A stretch of DNA of 64,000 nucleotides from UBA7359 sp963976795 (lineage in GTDB: Bacteria > Pseudomonadota > Gammaproteobacteria > Eutrophobiales > Eutrophobiaceae): the NCBI GenBank assembly GCA_963976795.1, contig CAXBLT010000004.1, positions 1 to 64,000 of the forward strand. Direction: 5' to 3'. The stretch's first letter is position 1. The number at the start of each line of letters is the position of its first letter. Of the stretch, positions 27,001 through 36,957 are shown piece by piece. The translations under genes were made by a program, and so were the position numbers. Below the pieces are notes generated by a model. That model made no database searches. It was not told the DNA's origin and saw only the letters and a list, made by a program, of their open reading frames with translations.

Positions 27001-27558
27001 ATGGTTGAAGATATTATCAGTGATGCAAAATCTAGAATGCTTAAAAGCATTGAGTCACTAAAAGTGGAAATGTCCAAGATAAGAACAGGTCGTGCTCATC
27101 CTAGTCTTTTAGAGCAAGTAAAAGTCAGTTATTACGGTTCGGACACTCCCTTGAATCAGGTAGCGAGTGTTAACGTTGTTGATGCCAGAACGCTTGGGAT
27201 AAGCGCCTATGAAAAGTCTAGTATTCCCGATATAGAAAAAGCAATTATGAATGCCAATTTGGGATTGAATCCAGTAACGGCAGGTGAAGTGATTCGTGTC
27301 CCTCTGCCACCATTGACTGAAGAAAGGCGTAAAGATTTGATTAAAGTTGTTCGTGGCGAGGCGGAACAGGCTCGCGTTGCCATTCGTAATATTAGACGTG
27401 ATGCCAATTCTTCATGTAAAGAGTTAGTCAAAGAAAAAATGATCACGGAAGATGATGAAAGAAAAGCGGAAGGCCGTATTCAAAAATTAACGGATGAACA
27501 TATTGCGCTGATTGATAAAAGTCTGGAGCAAAAAGAAGCAGAGATGCTTGAAATTTAG
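27001..27558 (+). CDS. frr: Ribosome recycling factor
   Basis: 185 residues, the family's usual length. The three-helix domain begins with the KIRTGRAHPSLL segment, and VPLPPLTEERRKDLIK marks the hinge. RRF with EF-G splits post-termination ribosomes. AGGAG precedes the ATG by 6 bases. Confidence 0.97.
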   Translation: MVEDIISDAKSRMLKSIESLKVEMSKIRTGRAHPSLLEQVKVSYYGSDTPLNQVASVNVVDARTLGISAYEKSSIPDIEKAIMNANLGLNPVTAGEVIRVPLPPLTEERRKDLIKVVRGEAEQARVAIRNIRRDANSSCKELVKEKMITEDDERKAEGRIQKLTDEHIALIDKSLEQKEAEMLEI

Positions 27559-27638
27559 AACGTTCAATAATTTACGTGACATCCAGCCCATTTAAACCCC
27601 GGATATTTTCTCTCAATAGTCAGATAGCTCATTATTAG

Positions 27639-28391
27639 ATGACTGCTACTCCCATACTTACTAAGCCTGCACATGTTGCAATTATCATGGATGGCAATGG
27701 CAGGTGGGCAAAGTCAAGAAGTCTGCCTCGTGTCGCGGGTCATCGTGCTGGAGTAAAAACGCTTAGAAAACTCATCGAGTATTCGGTCAAAATCAAACTA
27801 GATGCCATTACAGTTTATGCTTTTAGTCGTGAAAATTGGCAGAGACCTGAAAGTGAGGTCGATTTATTAATGGACCTATTTATCTCGGCGTTGAATTCAG
27901 AAGTAAAAGATTTGGATAAGAATAATGTCAAGTTGAGGTTTATTGGAGATCGTTCGGCATTTAGTAGCAAACTACAAAACTCAATTAATGAATCTGAATT
28001 ATTAACGTCCACCAATAGTGGTTTGTGTCTAAATATTGCCGCTAATTATAGTGGTCGTTGGGATATCGTTCAGGCTTATCAGGCGCTTGCTAAAGAAATT
28101 GAGTCTAATTTAATATCTATTAAGGATATTGATGAAACGCTTGTCAGTGATAAATTATCCTTAGCAGATATCAAGGACCCGGATCTCTTCATTCGAACTG
28201 GTGGAGAACAACGGATTAGTAATTATTTATTGTGGCAAGCAGCATACACAGAACTTTATTTTACCGAGACACTGTGGCCAGACTTTGATGCAAAGCAATT
28301 TGATATAGCAATAGATTGGTTCTCTAAGCGACAACGGCGTTTCGGTAAAACCCCGGAACAAATTGAACAGGCGCTGAACACTAATAAATAA
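27639..28391 (+). CDS. uppS: Undecaprenyl diphosphate synthase
   Basis: 250 residues. IMDGNGRWAK carries the catalytic Asp, with GHRAGVKTLR, YAFSRENWQRP and the C-terminal DLFIRTGGEQRISNYLLWQAAYTEL also intact. This cis-prenyltransferase makes the C55 lipid carrier for peptidoglycan and LPS. It is followed 3 bases later by cdsA. Confidence 0.96.
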   Translation: MTATPILTKPAHVAIIMDGNGRWAKSRSLPRVAGHRAGVKTLRKLIEYSVKIKLDAITVYAFSRENWQRPESEVDLLMDLFISALNSEVKDLDKNNVKLRFIGDRSAFSSKLQNSINESELLTSTNSGLCLNIAANYSGRWDIVQAYQALAKEIESNLISIKDIDETLVSDKLSLADIKDPDLFIRTGGEQRISNYLLWQAAYTELYFTETLWPDFDAKQFDIAIDWFSKRQRRFGKTPEQIEQALNTNK

Positions 28392-28394
28392 AAA

Positions 28395-29216
28395 ATGCTT
28401 AAACAAAGAATCATAACGGCAACAATACTAATACCCGTTGTAATAATGGCTATTTTTTTGTTCGATACATTATGGTTTTCGGCTGCATTTGCTCTGTTTG
28501 TTGCTATAGGCGCCTGGGAATGGGCGGGTCTATGTAAATTAAATAAAAAACATCAATATTTCTATAGTTTGATTAATGTACTGATTTTAGTGGTTTTGTA
28601 CGTGGCGAATAATGGTGGCATATATAATAGTGTCATTTTCAGCGGTGTGATTTATTGGCTCATAGCGGTTGTTTTGGTTGTTTTATATCAAAAACAACAT
28701 AGTTTATTGTCTAAATCATCACTGGTTTTGCTTATCGTGGGACTCTTGTTGCTTATTCCAATGTGGGCAAGTTTAACCGTTTTGAAGTCTTTTCCAGAGA
28801 ATGGAGCTGCACTAATAATGTTTCTCATGTTGCTCGTCTGGGGTGCTGATACAGGGGCCTATTTTGTGGGTAAAAAGTGGGGTAAACGACGCCTCGCAAG
28901 TCGAGTTAGCCCTGGAAAAACATGGGAAGGTAGCTTCGGCGGTGTTGTCGCGGGGATTGCTATAGCATCGGCATATGTTATTGTTTCGGGCTTACCATTA
29001 AGTGTTGGTATAGCATTAGTTGGTCTCTCTATTTTGACAGTCTTGATATCTATAATCGGCGATTTAATGGAGAGCATGGTGAAGCGTGAAGCAGGTATTA
29101 AGGATAGCGGATCTATTTTACCTGGCCATGGTGGGGTGATGGACAGAATAGACAGTTTAACTGCTGCGGCTCCAGTGTTTGTTTTTGGTGTTGTACATTT
29201 AGGTATTGGAATATGA
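28395..29216 (+). CDS. cdsA: Phosphatidate cytidylyltransferase
   Basis: 273 residues with about seven membrane spans. The C-terminal signature (SRVSPGKTWEGSFGG, then GDLMESMVKREAGIKDSGSILPGHGGVMDRIDS) is that of CdsA, which makes CDP-diacylglycerol from phosphatidate and CTP. Its stop overlaps the dxr start by four bases (ATGA), indicating coupled translation. Confidence 0.96.
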   Translation: MLKQRIITATILIPVVIMAIFLFDTLWFSAAFALFVAIGAWEWAGLCKLNKKHQYFYSLINVLILVVLYVANNGGIYNSVIFSGVIYWLIAVVLVVLYQKQHSLLSKSSLVLLIVGLLLLIPMWASLTVLKSFPENGAALIMFLMLLVWGADTGAYFVGKKWGKRRLASRVSPGKTWEGSFGGVVAGIAIASAYVIVSGLPLSVGIALVGLSILTVLISIIGDLMESMVKREAGIKDSGSILPGHGGVMDRIDSLTAAAPVFVFGVVHLGIGI

Positions 29217-30394
29217 AAGGTATTACGGTTCTTGGTTCAACAGGTAGCATCGGTGTTAACACGCTGGATGTTATCTCACGCCACGCGGATAAATATAAGG
29301 TTAAGGCATTAACGGCAAACACAAATGTCGATGTATTACGCGAACAGTGTATAGCACATCAACCTGAATTTGCGGTTATGGTGGATGATGATTCAGCGTC
29401 GCGATTGCAACAAGAGTTAAAGAATCTAGCACCAGATGTGACAGTACTCAGCGGTGTGAGTGGATTGCTAAAAGTGGTGGCACTTTTTGATGTTGATTAT
29501 GTGATGGCCGCGATAGTTGGTGCGGCAGGATTATTGCCTACACTTGATGCTGCAAAAGCTGGAAAACGCGTGTTGCTTGCTAATAAAGAAGCCCTGGTTA
29601 TGTCAGGCAAATTATTTATGGACACTGTTCAGGAAAATAATGCTGAACTATTGCCTATTGATAGTGAACATAATGCAATTTTTCAATGTATGCCGGTTGA
29701 TTTTAGTGCAGGGTTTGAAAAACAGGGCGTTAAGAGAATATTACTTACTGCGTCAGGCGGGCCATTTCGAACTACGCCGTTAGAACAACTTTCTTCTATG
29801 TCTCCAGAACAGGCCTGTGCACATCCAAACTGGGTCATGGGCAGAAAAATATCAGTCGATTCTGCGACAATGATGAATAAAGGGTTAGAAGTCATAGAGG
29901 CCTGCTGGTTGTTTCATACTCAGACAGCATTTATACAGGTGGTTATCCATCCTCAAAGCGTTATACATTCTTTGGTCGAATATAATGACGGTTCGGTATT
30001 AGCACAGTTGGGTAATCCGGATATGCGAACACCTATTGCTTATGGCCTAGCCTGGCCAAACAGGATTGATGCTGGTGTCGAAAGACTTGATTTATTTGAT
30101 ATCGCACAGCTTGATTTCGCAAAGCCAGATGAACAACGCTTTCCTTGTTTAAGGCTAGCGCGTGAAGCTATGGAACAAGGCGGGACGAGTAGTGCAATAT
30201 TAAATGCGGCTAATGAAGTCGCTGTGAATGAATTCTTGAATAAACGACTTCGGTTTACGGACATTGCCCGTGTCATTGAAACAGTCCTGGGAAGTGTCAC
30301 TCGTAACCAAGCAACTTCTCTTGATGTCATCCTTAAAGATGATCAATCAGCAAGAGATTACGCGTTAATGGCGATTAGTGATCTAGCTGCATGA
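29213..30394 (+). CDS. dxr: 1-deoxy-D-xylulose 5-phosphate reductoisomerase
   Basis: 393 residues. GSTGSIGVNTLDV is the NADPH-binding loop. The metal/substrate region LLPIDSEHNAIFQC and the flexible loop around ASGGPFR and NWVMGRKISVDSATMMNKGLEVIEA are complete. It makes MEP in the non-mevalonate isoprenoid pathway. It overlaps both cdsA and rseP by four bases. Confidence 0.97.
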   Translation: MKGITVLGSTGSIGVNTLDVISRHADKYKVKALTANTNVDVLREQCIAHQPEFAVMVDDDSASRLQQELKNLAPDVTVLSGVSGLLKVVALFDVDYVMAAIVGAAGLLPTLDAAKAGKRVLLANKEALVMSGKLFMDTVQENNAELLPIDSEHNAIFQCMPVDFSAGFEKQGVKRILLTASGGPFRTTPLEQLSSMSPEQACAHPNWVMGRKISVDSATMMNKGLEVIEACWLFHTQTAFIQVVIHPQSVIHSLVEYNDGSVLAQLGNPDMRTPIAYGLAWPNRIDAGVERLDLFDIAQLDFAKPDEQRFPCLRLAREAMEQGGTSSAILNAANEVAVNEFLNKRLRFTDIARVIETVLGSVTRNQATSLDVILKDDQSARDYALMAISDLAA

Positions 30395-31758
30395 TCGATA
30401 TTTTACAATCAATAGCTGCATTTATCGTTGCCCTTGGAGTATTAATTACCTTTCATGAGTTTGGTCACTATTGGGTGGCTAAGTGTTTTGACGTAAAAAT
30501 TCTACGGTTTTCAATCGGTTTTGGCCGAACGATATATAAAAAACATTTTGGGCAAGATAACACTGAGTTTGTTGTCGCAGCATTACCCTTGGGTGGCTAT
30601 GTAAAGATGCTGGATGAGCGAGAAGGAGAGGTAAAGGCAGACGAATTGCCGCGCTCGTTTAATTACAAGCCCTTATGGCAACGGTTCGCTATCGTTTCAG
30701 CGGGCCCAGTTTTTAATTTTATCTTTGCAGTGTTCGCTTACTGGATAATATTTGTTGTTGGCGTAAACGGCTTAAAACCGATCATTGGAGAAATTGAACC
30801 CGCGTCGATTAGTGACATTGCCGGTTTGAAAGCAGGGCAGGAAATTGTTTCCATTAACAATACTCAAACATTAACGTGGTCTACGGTGATAGATATGTTA
30901 GTTAACCATACTGTTAATCGCGATATGATAAATTTAGTTGTCGTTGACAATAATGATGTGCAACAACATGTAAACATTGACCTGTCCCAAATTACAATAG
31001 ATGAGATGGCGGAAGGCAAGTTACTTAAAGCCCTGGGCTTAAGTGTCATTAAATTAAAGCTTCCTGCAGTTATCGGTGAAATCCTGCCAGGTGGTGCGGC
31101 TGAAAAAAGTGGTTTACGCCAACGTGATGAGATAGTGAGTGTTAACGGGATTACGACACAATCATGGAGTCAATGGGTTGAATTTGTTCGTAACAACCCA
31201 GGTAATAACCTCAGTGTTGAGGTGCTGCGAGATGATAGTCACCTTAAGATTGACCTAGTTCCTGATAGCGTTCAAGCCGATGGAAAGACTATTGGACGCA
31301 TAGGCGCTGCAGCCTATGTTATTGAAGGACTGTTTGATTCATATTTCGTGATTGAGTCTTATCCAATGCCATATGCTTTTTTAAAGTCAATAAAAAAGAC
31401 TTGGGAAATGTCAGTGCTAACTCTTCGCGTACTTGGTAGAATGCTGGTTGGTGATGCATCGGTGAAAAACTTAAGTGGCCCGATTAGTATCGCGCAATAT
31501 GCAGGACAATCTGCTGGCATAGGACTACTTGCTTTTTTTAGTTTTATGGCCATAGTAAGCATCAGTTTAGGGGTGCTTAATTTGTTGCCGGTACCACTAC
31601 TGGATGGCGGACACTTAATGTATTACCTTATAGAGGCTGTAATAGGGAAACCAGTTTCTGAGGCGACGCAAATGCTTGGGCAACAGGTAGGAATAGTCTT
31701 GTTGTTAGGGTTAATGAGTATTGCTTTTTACAATGATGTTATCCGCTTATTAGGGTAA
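30391..31758 (+). CDS. rseP: Site-2 intramembrane zinc protease RseP
   Basis: 455 residues. HEFGH in the first membrane segment is the HExxH zinc site and LLDGGHL near the C-terminus supplies the third ligand. Two PDZ domains lie between, at about 120-200 and 215-300. RseP cleaves the anti-sigma factor RseA in the sigma-E stress pathway and also clears signal peptides. Its place directly upstream of bamA is standard. Confidence 0.96.
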   Translation: MIDILQSIAAFIVALGVLITFHEFGHYWVAKCFDVKILRFSIGFGRTIYKKHFGQDNTEFVVAALPLGGYVKMLDEREGEVKADELPRSFNYKPLWQRFAIVSAGPVFNFIFAVFAYWIIFVVGVNGLKPIIGEIEPASISDIAGLKAGQEIVSINNTQTLTWSTVIDMLVNHTVNRDMINLVVVDNNDVQQHVNIDLSQITIDEMAEGKLLKALGLSVIKLKLPAVIGEILPGGAAEKSGLRQRDEIVSVNGITTQSWSQWVEFVRNNPGNNLSVEVLRDDSHLKIDLVPDSVQADGKTIGRIGAAAYVIEGLFDSYFVIESYPMPYAFLKSIKKTWEMSVLTLRVLGRMLVGDASVKNLSGPISIAQYAGQSAGIGLLAFFSFMAIVSISLGVLNLLPVPLLDGGHLMYYLIEAVIGKPVSEATQMLGQQVGIVLLLGLMSIAFYNDVIRLLG

Positions 31759-31787
31759 ACACACTAAAAATAATAAATAACAGTCAT

Positions 31788-34091
31788 ATGCGATTCATAG
31801 TTAATAAAATACTTTATGTTTTAGCACTGTCATTAGTACTACTTGCACAACCGCAGGCAGCGCAAGAATTCGTTATTCAAGATATTCGTGTTGAAGGATT
31901 GGAGCGAATCAGCCCAGGAACGGTTTTTAATTATCTGCCAATGAAGGTGGGTGATACTTTTGATGATTCGCGTTCATCTGAAGCAGTTAAAGCATTATTT
32001 AAAACCGGGTTTTTCGAAGATGTAAAACTCGAAAGAGATGGTAATAACCTGATCCTTATTTTCAAAGAACGCCCCTCTATCGGCTCCATTACGATGACAG
32101 GTAATGAGGATATAGAAACGGATGAATTACTAGAAAACCTTAAACAATTTGGGTTTGCGGAAGGCCGAGTCTTTGTGCAGTCTACATTGGATCAGGTTAA
32201 ACAGGAGTTACAGCGACAATATTATTCAAATGGGAAATATGCAGTCAAAATTAATTCAACCGTTACTGATCTCGACAATAACCGTGTTGGAATTTTAATC
32301 GATGTCTCAGAAGGGCTTGCAGCCAAGATTAAGAAGATAAATATTGTAGGAAACACGGTCTATACTGAAAAGAGATTATTGAAAGAATTTAAATTAAGCA
32401 CTCCAAATTTATTATCGTTCTATACGAACAATGACCAATATTCGAAACAAAAACTATCCGGTGACCTGGAAGCATTGCGTTCATATTATCTGGATGGCGG
32501 TTTTCTAAATTTTAATGTCGATTCAACACAGGTCTCGATAACACCTGACAAAAGAGATATTTATATCACAATCAATGTAACAGAAGGTGAGCAATATACT
32601 GTTACGGAAGTAAAACTTGCGGGTGATTACATCCTGCCAGAAGAAAGCCTTTTTGAGTTAATTTCCATTGAATCCGGAAAACTATTCTCGCGTAAAAAAA
32701 TAACTGATAGTAGTAAATTGCTGACCGAACGATTAGGACAGGAAGGCTATTCTTTTGCCAATGTTAATTCGATACCCGAGATTGATAAAGAAGCAAAGAC
32801 GGTGTCTATAACGTTTTTTGTGGACCCGGGTAAACGCGTCTATGTCAGGCGAATTAATTTTACTGGAAATGCAAAAACAAAAGATGTGGTATTAAGACGT
32901 GAAATGCGCCAGCAGGAAGGTGCCTGGATCTCGACTACACAAGTTGAAAGAGGTAAGCAACGGTTGCAAAGAACGGGGTATTTTGAAGACGTTAATGTTG
33001 AAACTCCTGCTGTCGCCGGAACTACCGATCAGGTTGATGTTAATTATACTGTTGAGGAACGTTCAGGAGGTCAACTGGGCGCAGGTATTGGTTTCTCTCA
33101 AACTCAAGGACTCATATTTAATACCACTATTTCTCAAACCAATATTTTTGGCACGGGTAACAGGCTTAATTTTCAGTTTAATAATAGTGATGTTAATACG
33201 CGTTATGGTTTAGGTTATTCAAACCCCTATTTTACAGATGATGGTATTGGCAGTGCGTATGATGTTTTTTATCGTGAGACGAATGCAGAAGATGCCAACC
33301 TGGCAATCTTTGAAACGAAAGAATATGGTGCATCATTTGGCTTATCTATTCCCGTTACTGAGCATAATACTATAGGGACTTCATTTGGATACACGAATAC
33401 AGAGATTAAAACAAGTGTCGGTACCTCATCCCAAATTACAAATTTTATAGCTAGTAATGGCAGCCAATACGATATCTTGAAATTTGGAGTCAATTTTTCA
33501 TATGACACAAGGAACAAGGCTGTCTTACCGGATAAGGGCGCTCTGCAGCGCATAAACGCATCAATTGCACTACCTAGCTTTGGCAACTCTCTTGAGTACT
33601 ATAAGCTTAATTATGAGGCCAAGTGGTTTAAGGATCTGTATAACGAAGATTTTGTCCTGGTGTTAGGTGGCAAGTTTGGTTACGGTGAAAGTTATGGTGA
33701 TACGACAGAACTACCCTTCTTTGAAAACTTCTACGCTGGTGGCCCGCGAACACTCAGAGGCTATGAAGAGAATACATTAGGGCCAAGGGATTCTACTAAT
33801 CGTGCACTAGGGGGTGACACGAGAATTCTTGCTAACGCGGAGGTCATTTTACCGGTTCCTTTTCTGACTAGTTATAAAAAATCCGTCAGGCTGACCACTT
33901 TTGTTGATGCCGGTAATGTGTTCGGTAGCAATCAAGATGTGTCACTAAGCGATATGCGTTATTCTGCTGGATTGAGTGCCATATGGATTTCACCGTTTGG
34001 TGCTGTTAGTGCTAGCATAGCAATGCCTTTTGGAGATGAAAGTACTGATGAAATACAAAATTTCCAATTCAATTTTGGGACAGCATTTTAG
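31788..34091 (+). CDS. bamA: Outer membrane protein assembly factor BamA
   Basis: 767 residues with a signal peptide (cleavage near QPQAA). Five POTRA domains occupy about 24-420, and a 16-strand beta-barrel follows with the GGPRTLRGYEENTLGPRD lock motif (VRGF/Y-type) and a terminal aromatic (GTAF). It is the core of the BAM machine that folds outer-membrane proteins. skp follows, its secretory chaperone partner. Confidence 0.97.
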   Translation: MRFIVNKILYVLALSLVLLAQPQAAQEFVIQDIRVEGLERISPGTVFNYLPMKVGDTFDDSRSSEAVKALFKTGFFEDVKLERDGNNLILIFKERPSIGSITMTGNEDIETDELLENLKQFGFAEGRVFVQSTLDQVKQELQRQYYSNGKYAVKINSTVTDLDNNRVGILIDVSEGLAAKIKKINIVGNTVYTEKRLLKEFKLSTPNLLSFYTNNDQYSKQKLSGDLEALRSYYLDGGFLNFNVDSTQVSITPDKRDIYITINVTEGEQYTVTEVKLAGDYILPEESLFELISIESGKLFSRKKITDSSKLLTERLGQEGYSFANVNSIPEIDKEAKTVSITFFVDPGKRVYVRRINFTGNAKTKDVVLRREMRQQEGAWISTTQVERGKQRLQRTGYFEDVNVETPAVAGTTDQVDVNYTVEERSGGQLGAGIGFSQTQGLIFNTTISQTNIFGTGNRLNFQFNNSDVNTRYGLGYSNPYFTDDGIGSAYDVFYRETNAEDANLAIFETKEYGASFGLSIPVTEHNTIGTSFGYTNTEIKTSVGTSSQITNFIASNGSQYDILKFGVNFSYDTRNKAVLPDKGALQRINASIALPSFGNSLEYYKLNYEAKWFKDLYNEDFVLVLGGKFGYGESYGDTTELPFFENFYAGGPRTLRGYEENTLGPRDSTNRALGGDTRILANAEVILPVPFLTSYKKSVRLTTFVDAGNVFGSNQDVSLSDMRYSAGLSAIWISPFGAVSASIAMPFGDESTDEIQNFQFNFGTAF

Positions 34092-34121
34092 TAATTTTAG
34101 TAATTTTGGAGTTTAAAGTTA

Positions 34122-34649
34122 ATGAATACCTTGTTTAGAACAGTTATTTCGACCGCAGCATTTTTGGCACTTACAACATCTTTCGCAAACGCTGAAGAGA
34201 CTTACAAAATAGGGGCTGTTAATGCAAACCGAATATTGCAAGAGTCACCTCAAGCTGAAGCAGCGATAAAGATGCTGGAAAAAGAATTTTCTCCTCGTGA
34301 TAAAGGGCTTTTGGCGGCACAAAAAAAGATTAAAGCGCTTGAGGACAAGTTTAATAAAGATCGCGCTATTATGAGCGAGCAAGAACGTGCAAAACTAGAA
34401 AGAGAGGTTATCGCACAGCAACGTGATCTCAAACGTGATCAGGATGAGTTCAGAGAAGATCTGAATTTTCGACGTAATGAAGAATTTGGTAAAATTCAAA
34501 AACGCGTTGTTGTCGCTATTCAGAAGATAGCAAAAGAGAACAACTATGATGTTATTTTGGGTGAAGGCGTTATCTTTGCTAGCTCGAAGGTTGATATAAG
34601 TGGACTAGTCATTGATTATCTTAAAAAGGAAGTTAACACTGCTCCATAA
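34122..34649 (+). CDS. skp: Periplasmic chaperone Skp/OmpH
   Basis: 175 residues with a signal peptide (cleavage near FANAEE). The mature part has the family start YKIGAVNANRILQESPQAEAA, then a long charged helical arm (about 60-120) of the Skp jellyfish fold, and ends with the NYDVILGEGVIFASSKVDIS strand region. It binds unfolded outer-membrane proteins en route to BamA. Confidence 0.93.
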   Translation: MNTLFRTVISTAAFLALTTSFANAEETYKIGAVNANRILQESPQAEAAIKMLEKEFSPRDKGLLAAQKKIKALEDKFNKDRAIMSEQERAKLEREVIAQQRDLKRDQDEFREDLNFRRNEEFGKIQKRVVVAIQKIAKENNYDVILGEGVIFASSKVDISGLVIDYLKKEVNTAP

Positions 34650-34675
34650 TAAGTCAAAATAACGAGTAATGTTGT

Positions 34676-35680
34676 ATGTCAACCACCCTTGGAGAATTGT
34701 CAGACATAAGTGGTGCTAGGCTAGTTGGGGATTCTGAGTGTGTTATTACTGCGGTAAATACACTGAGTTTGGCTCAAAAAGATGAAATTTCTTTTTTATC
34801 AAACAGGCATTACGCACATCTATTACTGCAAACAAAGGCTTCAGCTGTCATTTTAGCTGAAGCCGATTTAAAAAACTGTCCAACAAATGCGCTCGTAAGC
34901 AATGAGCCATATTTAGTATATGCGAAGATTGCGAATCATCTGTACCCTGTAAAACGGCAGACTGGCGCTATTGATGAACATGCGGTTATAGGCCAAAAAT
35001 GTAGTATCGATAGCTCATCGACCATCTCTGCAAATGTTGTTATTGGCGACAATGTCGTTATTAATGCAGGAGTATTTATTGGGCCAGGCTGTGTCATTGC
35101 TGAAAATGTTTGCATTGACAAAAACACAATATTATACGCAAACGTAACTGTATGCTGTGATGTCACTATCGGAAAAAATGTTATTCTTCATCCAGGAGTT
35201 GTAATTGGTGCTGATGGTTTTGGTCTTGCACAAGAGAATGGATGCTGGTTGAAGATTCCTCAGGTTGGTTCTGTTTCTATTGGTGACAATGTTGAAGTTG
35301 GGGCAAATTCAACAATTGATAGAGGTGCGATAGGGAATACGATTATTTGTAGTGGTGTGAAGATCGATAATCAAGTTCAGATTGGTCACAACGCATTTGT
35401 CGGTGAAGATACAGCAATTGCCGGATGTGTAGCGCTCGCAGGAAGCGCCAGAATAGGGAAGAGGTGTCAGATTGGTGGGGCCAGTAGTATTAATGGTCAT
35501 ATAGAGATAGCAGATGATGTTATTATTACCGGGATGTCTGGGGTAGCAAACTCTATTAAATCACAAGGTGTTTATTCTTCTGCTATCCCGGTAACAGACA
35601 ATAAGATCTGGAAAAGAAATATAATACGATTCAAGAACCTGGATGAAATAATAAAAAATATAATGTTTAAGTTGGGATAA
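34676..35680 (+). CDS. lpxD: UDP-3-O-(3-hydroxymyristoyl)glucosamine N-acyltransferase
   Basis: 334 residues. The N-terminal uridine-binding domain is followed by left-handed beta-helix hexapeptide repeats (about 105-290), with the catalytic His in IGHNAFVGE. This is the third step of lipid A synthesis. It starts the lpxD-fabZ-lpxA-lpxB cluster. Confidence 0.96.
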   Translation: MSTTLGELSDISGARLVGDSECVITAVNTLSLAQKDEISFLSNRHYAHLLLQTKASAVILAEADLKNCPTNALVSNEPYLVYAKIANHLYPVKRQTGAIDEHAVIGQKCSIDSSSTISANVVIGDNVVINAGVFIGPGCVIAENVCIDKNTILYANVTVCCDVTIGKNVILHPGVVIGADGFGLAQENGCWLKIPQVGSVSIGDNVEVGANSTIDRGAIGNTIICSGVKIDNQVQIGHNAFVGEDTAIAGCVALAGSARIGKRCQIGGASSINGHIEIADDVIITGMSGVANSIKSQGVYSSAIPVTDNKIWKRNIIRFKNLDEIIKNIMFKLG

Positions 35681-35693
35681 TGATGGACTATAT

Positions 35694-36143
35694 ATGCAAG
35701 ACACTATGGTTGATATAGAAAAAATCAAGACTTTATTGCCACACCGCTATCCATTTTTGTTGATTGACCGTGTGCTTGAAGTAGAAAAGGGACAACATAT
35801 AAAGGCATTAAAAAATATAACGGTCAATGAACCCTTTTTTCAAGGACATTTTCCTAGTAAATCGGTTATGCCAGGTGTGTTAATCATCGAAGCATTGGCG
35901 CAAGCTGCAGGCTTGCTTGGCGCGTTAGGTTTTGAAGAAGGAGATATAACCGAAGATAGTTTGTTTTACCTGGTAGGTATCGATAAAGTTCGTTTCAGGA
36001 AACCAGCTGGACCGGGAGATCAATTAATTCTAGACGTCAAGTTCCTCGCATTAAAAAGGAACATTTGGAAATTTCATGCTTCTGCATATGTGGATTCACA
36101 ATTAATAACATCAGCAGAGCTTTTAACTACTGTCATGGAATAA
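35694..36143 (+). CDS. fabZ: 3-hydroxyacyl-ACP dehydratase FabZ
   Basis: 149 residues. LPHRYPFLLIDRV holds the catalytic His and the helix EPFFQGHFPSKSVMPGVLIIEALAQAAG holds the catalytic Glu. It dehydrates hydroxyacyl-ACP in fatty-acid synthesis, competing with LpxA/LpxD for hydroxymyristoyl-ACP, which explains its place in this cluster. The ATG at 35706 is an alternative start. Confidence 0.96.
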   Translation: MQDTMVDIEKIKTLLPHRYPFLLIDRVLEVEKGQHIKALKNITVNEPFFQGHFPSKSVMPGVLIIEALAQAAGLLGALGFEEGDITEDSLFYLVGIDKVRFRKPAGPGDQLILDVKFLALKRNIWKFHASAYVDSQLITSAELLTTVME

Positions 36144-36147
36144 GTCC

Positions 36148-36921
36148 ATGATAGACGCTACAGCTATTGTCCATCCCGATGCCATTTTAGACTCAAATGT
36201 AAGTATAGGACCCTATTCAATAATAGGAGAAAATGTCTCAATTGGATCGGGCTCTGTTATTGGTTCGCATGTTGTTATCAAGGGCACAACAAAAATTGGT
36301 CCAGATAACAAGATCTTTCATTTTTGTTCTATCGGTGAAGACCCCCAGGATAAAAAATATATAAAAGAAAAAAACTCAACTCTGGAAATAGGTGCAGGGA
36401 ATACAATACGTGAATATGTCTCAATAAACCGCGGCACTAATGATGGTGGTGGAAAAACAATTATTGGTGATAATAACTGGATTATGGCGTATGTACATAT
36501 TGCCCATGATTGCATTGTAGGTAACGAGGCTGTCTTTGCTAACAATGTGACTTTAGCCGGTCATGTGATTATTGATGATTTTGTTATTCTTGGGGGGTTT
36601 ACTGGAGTGCATCAGTTTTGCCGTGTTGGCAGTTATAGTTTCTCTGCTATTTCATCAGTCATAGTTAAAGATGTTCCTCCATACGTTCTAGTGTCCGGTA
36701 ATTCAGCAAAGCCGTCGGGACTAAACCGGGAAGGTTTAAAAAGGCATGGGTTTGATTCAGACACGATTAATATATTACGCAAGGCTTACAAAGCAATTTA
36801 TCGAGATGGGTTAGTTTTGAAAGATGCATTAAAGGTACTATCAAACTTAGCTTCCGAATCAGATAAAGTTGAATTAATGCATGCATTCATTGCTTCTTCC
36901 CAACGCGGAATCGTTAGATGA
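36148..36921 (+). CDS. lpxA: UDP-N-acetylglucosamine acyltransferase LpxA
   Basis: 257 residues. Hexapeptide beta-helix with the catalytic His in AYVHIAHDC and the fatty-acid ruler region GFTGVHQFCRVG. The C-terminal helical domain begins near GLNREGLKRHGF. First acylation step of lipid A. Four bases from fabZ. Confidence 0.97.
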   Translation: MIDATAIVHPDAILDSNVSIGPYSIIGENVSIGSGSVIGSHVVIKGTTKIGPDNKIFHFCSIGEDPQDKKYIKEKNSTLEIGAGNTIREYVSINRGTNDGGGKTIIGDNNWIMAYVHIAHDCIVGNEAVFANNVTLAGHVIIDDFVILGGFTGVHQFCRVGSYSFSAISSVIVKDVPPYVLVSGNSAKPSGLNREGLKRHGFDSDTINILRKAYKAIYRDGLVLKDALKVLSNLASESDKVELMHAFIASSQRGIVR

Positions 36922-36957
36922 TACTGTTTTCTACTACAACTGCATCAAGATAATTCA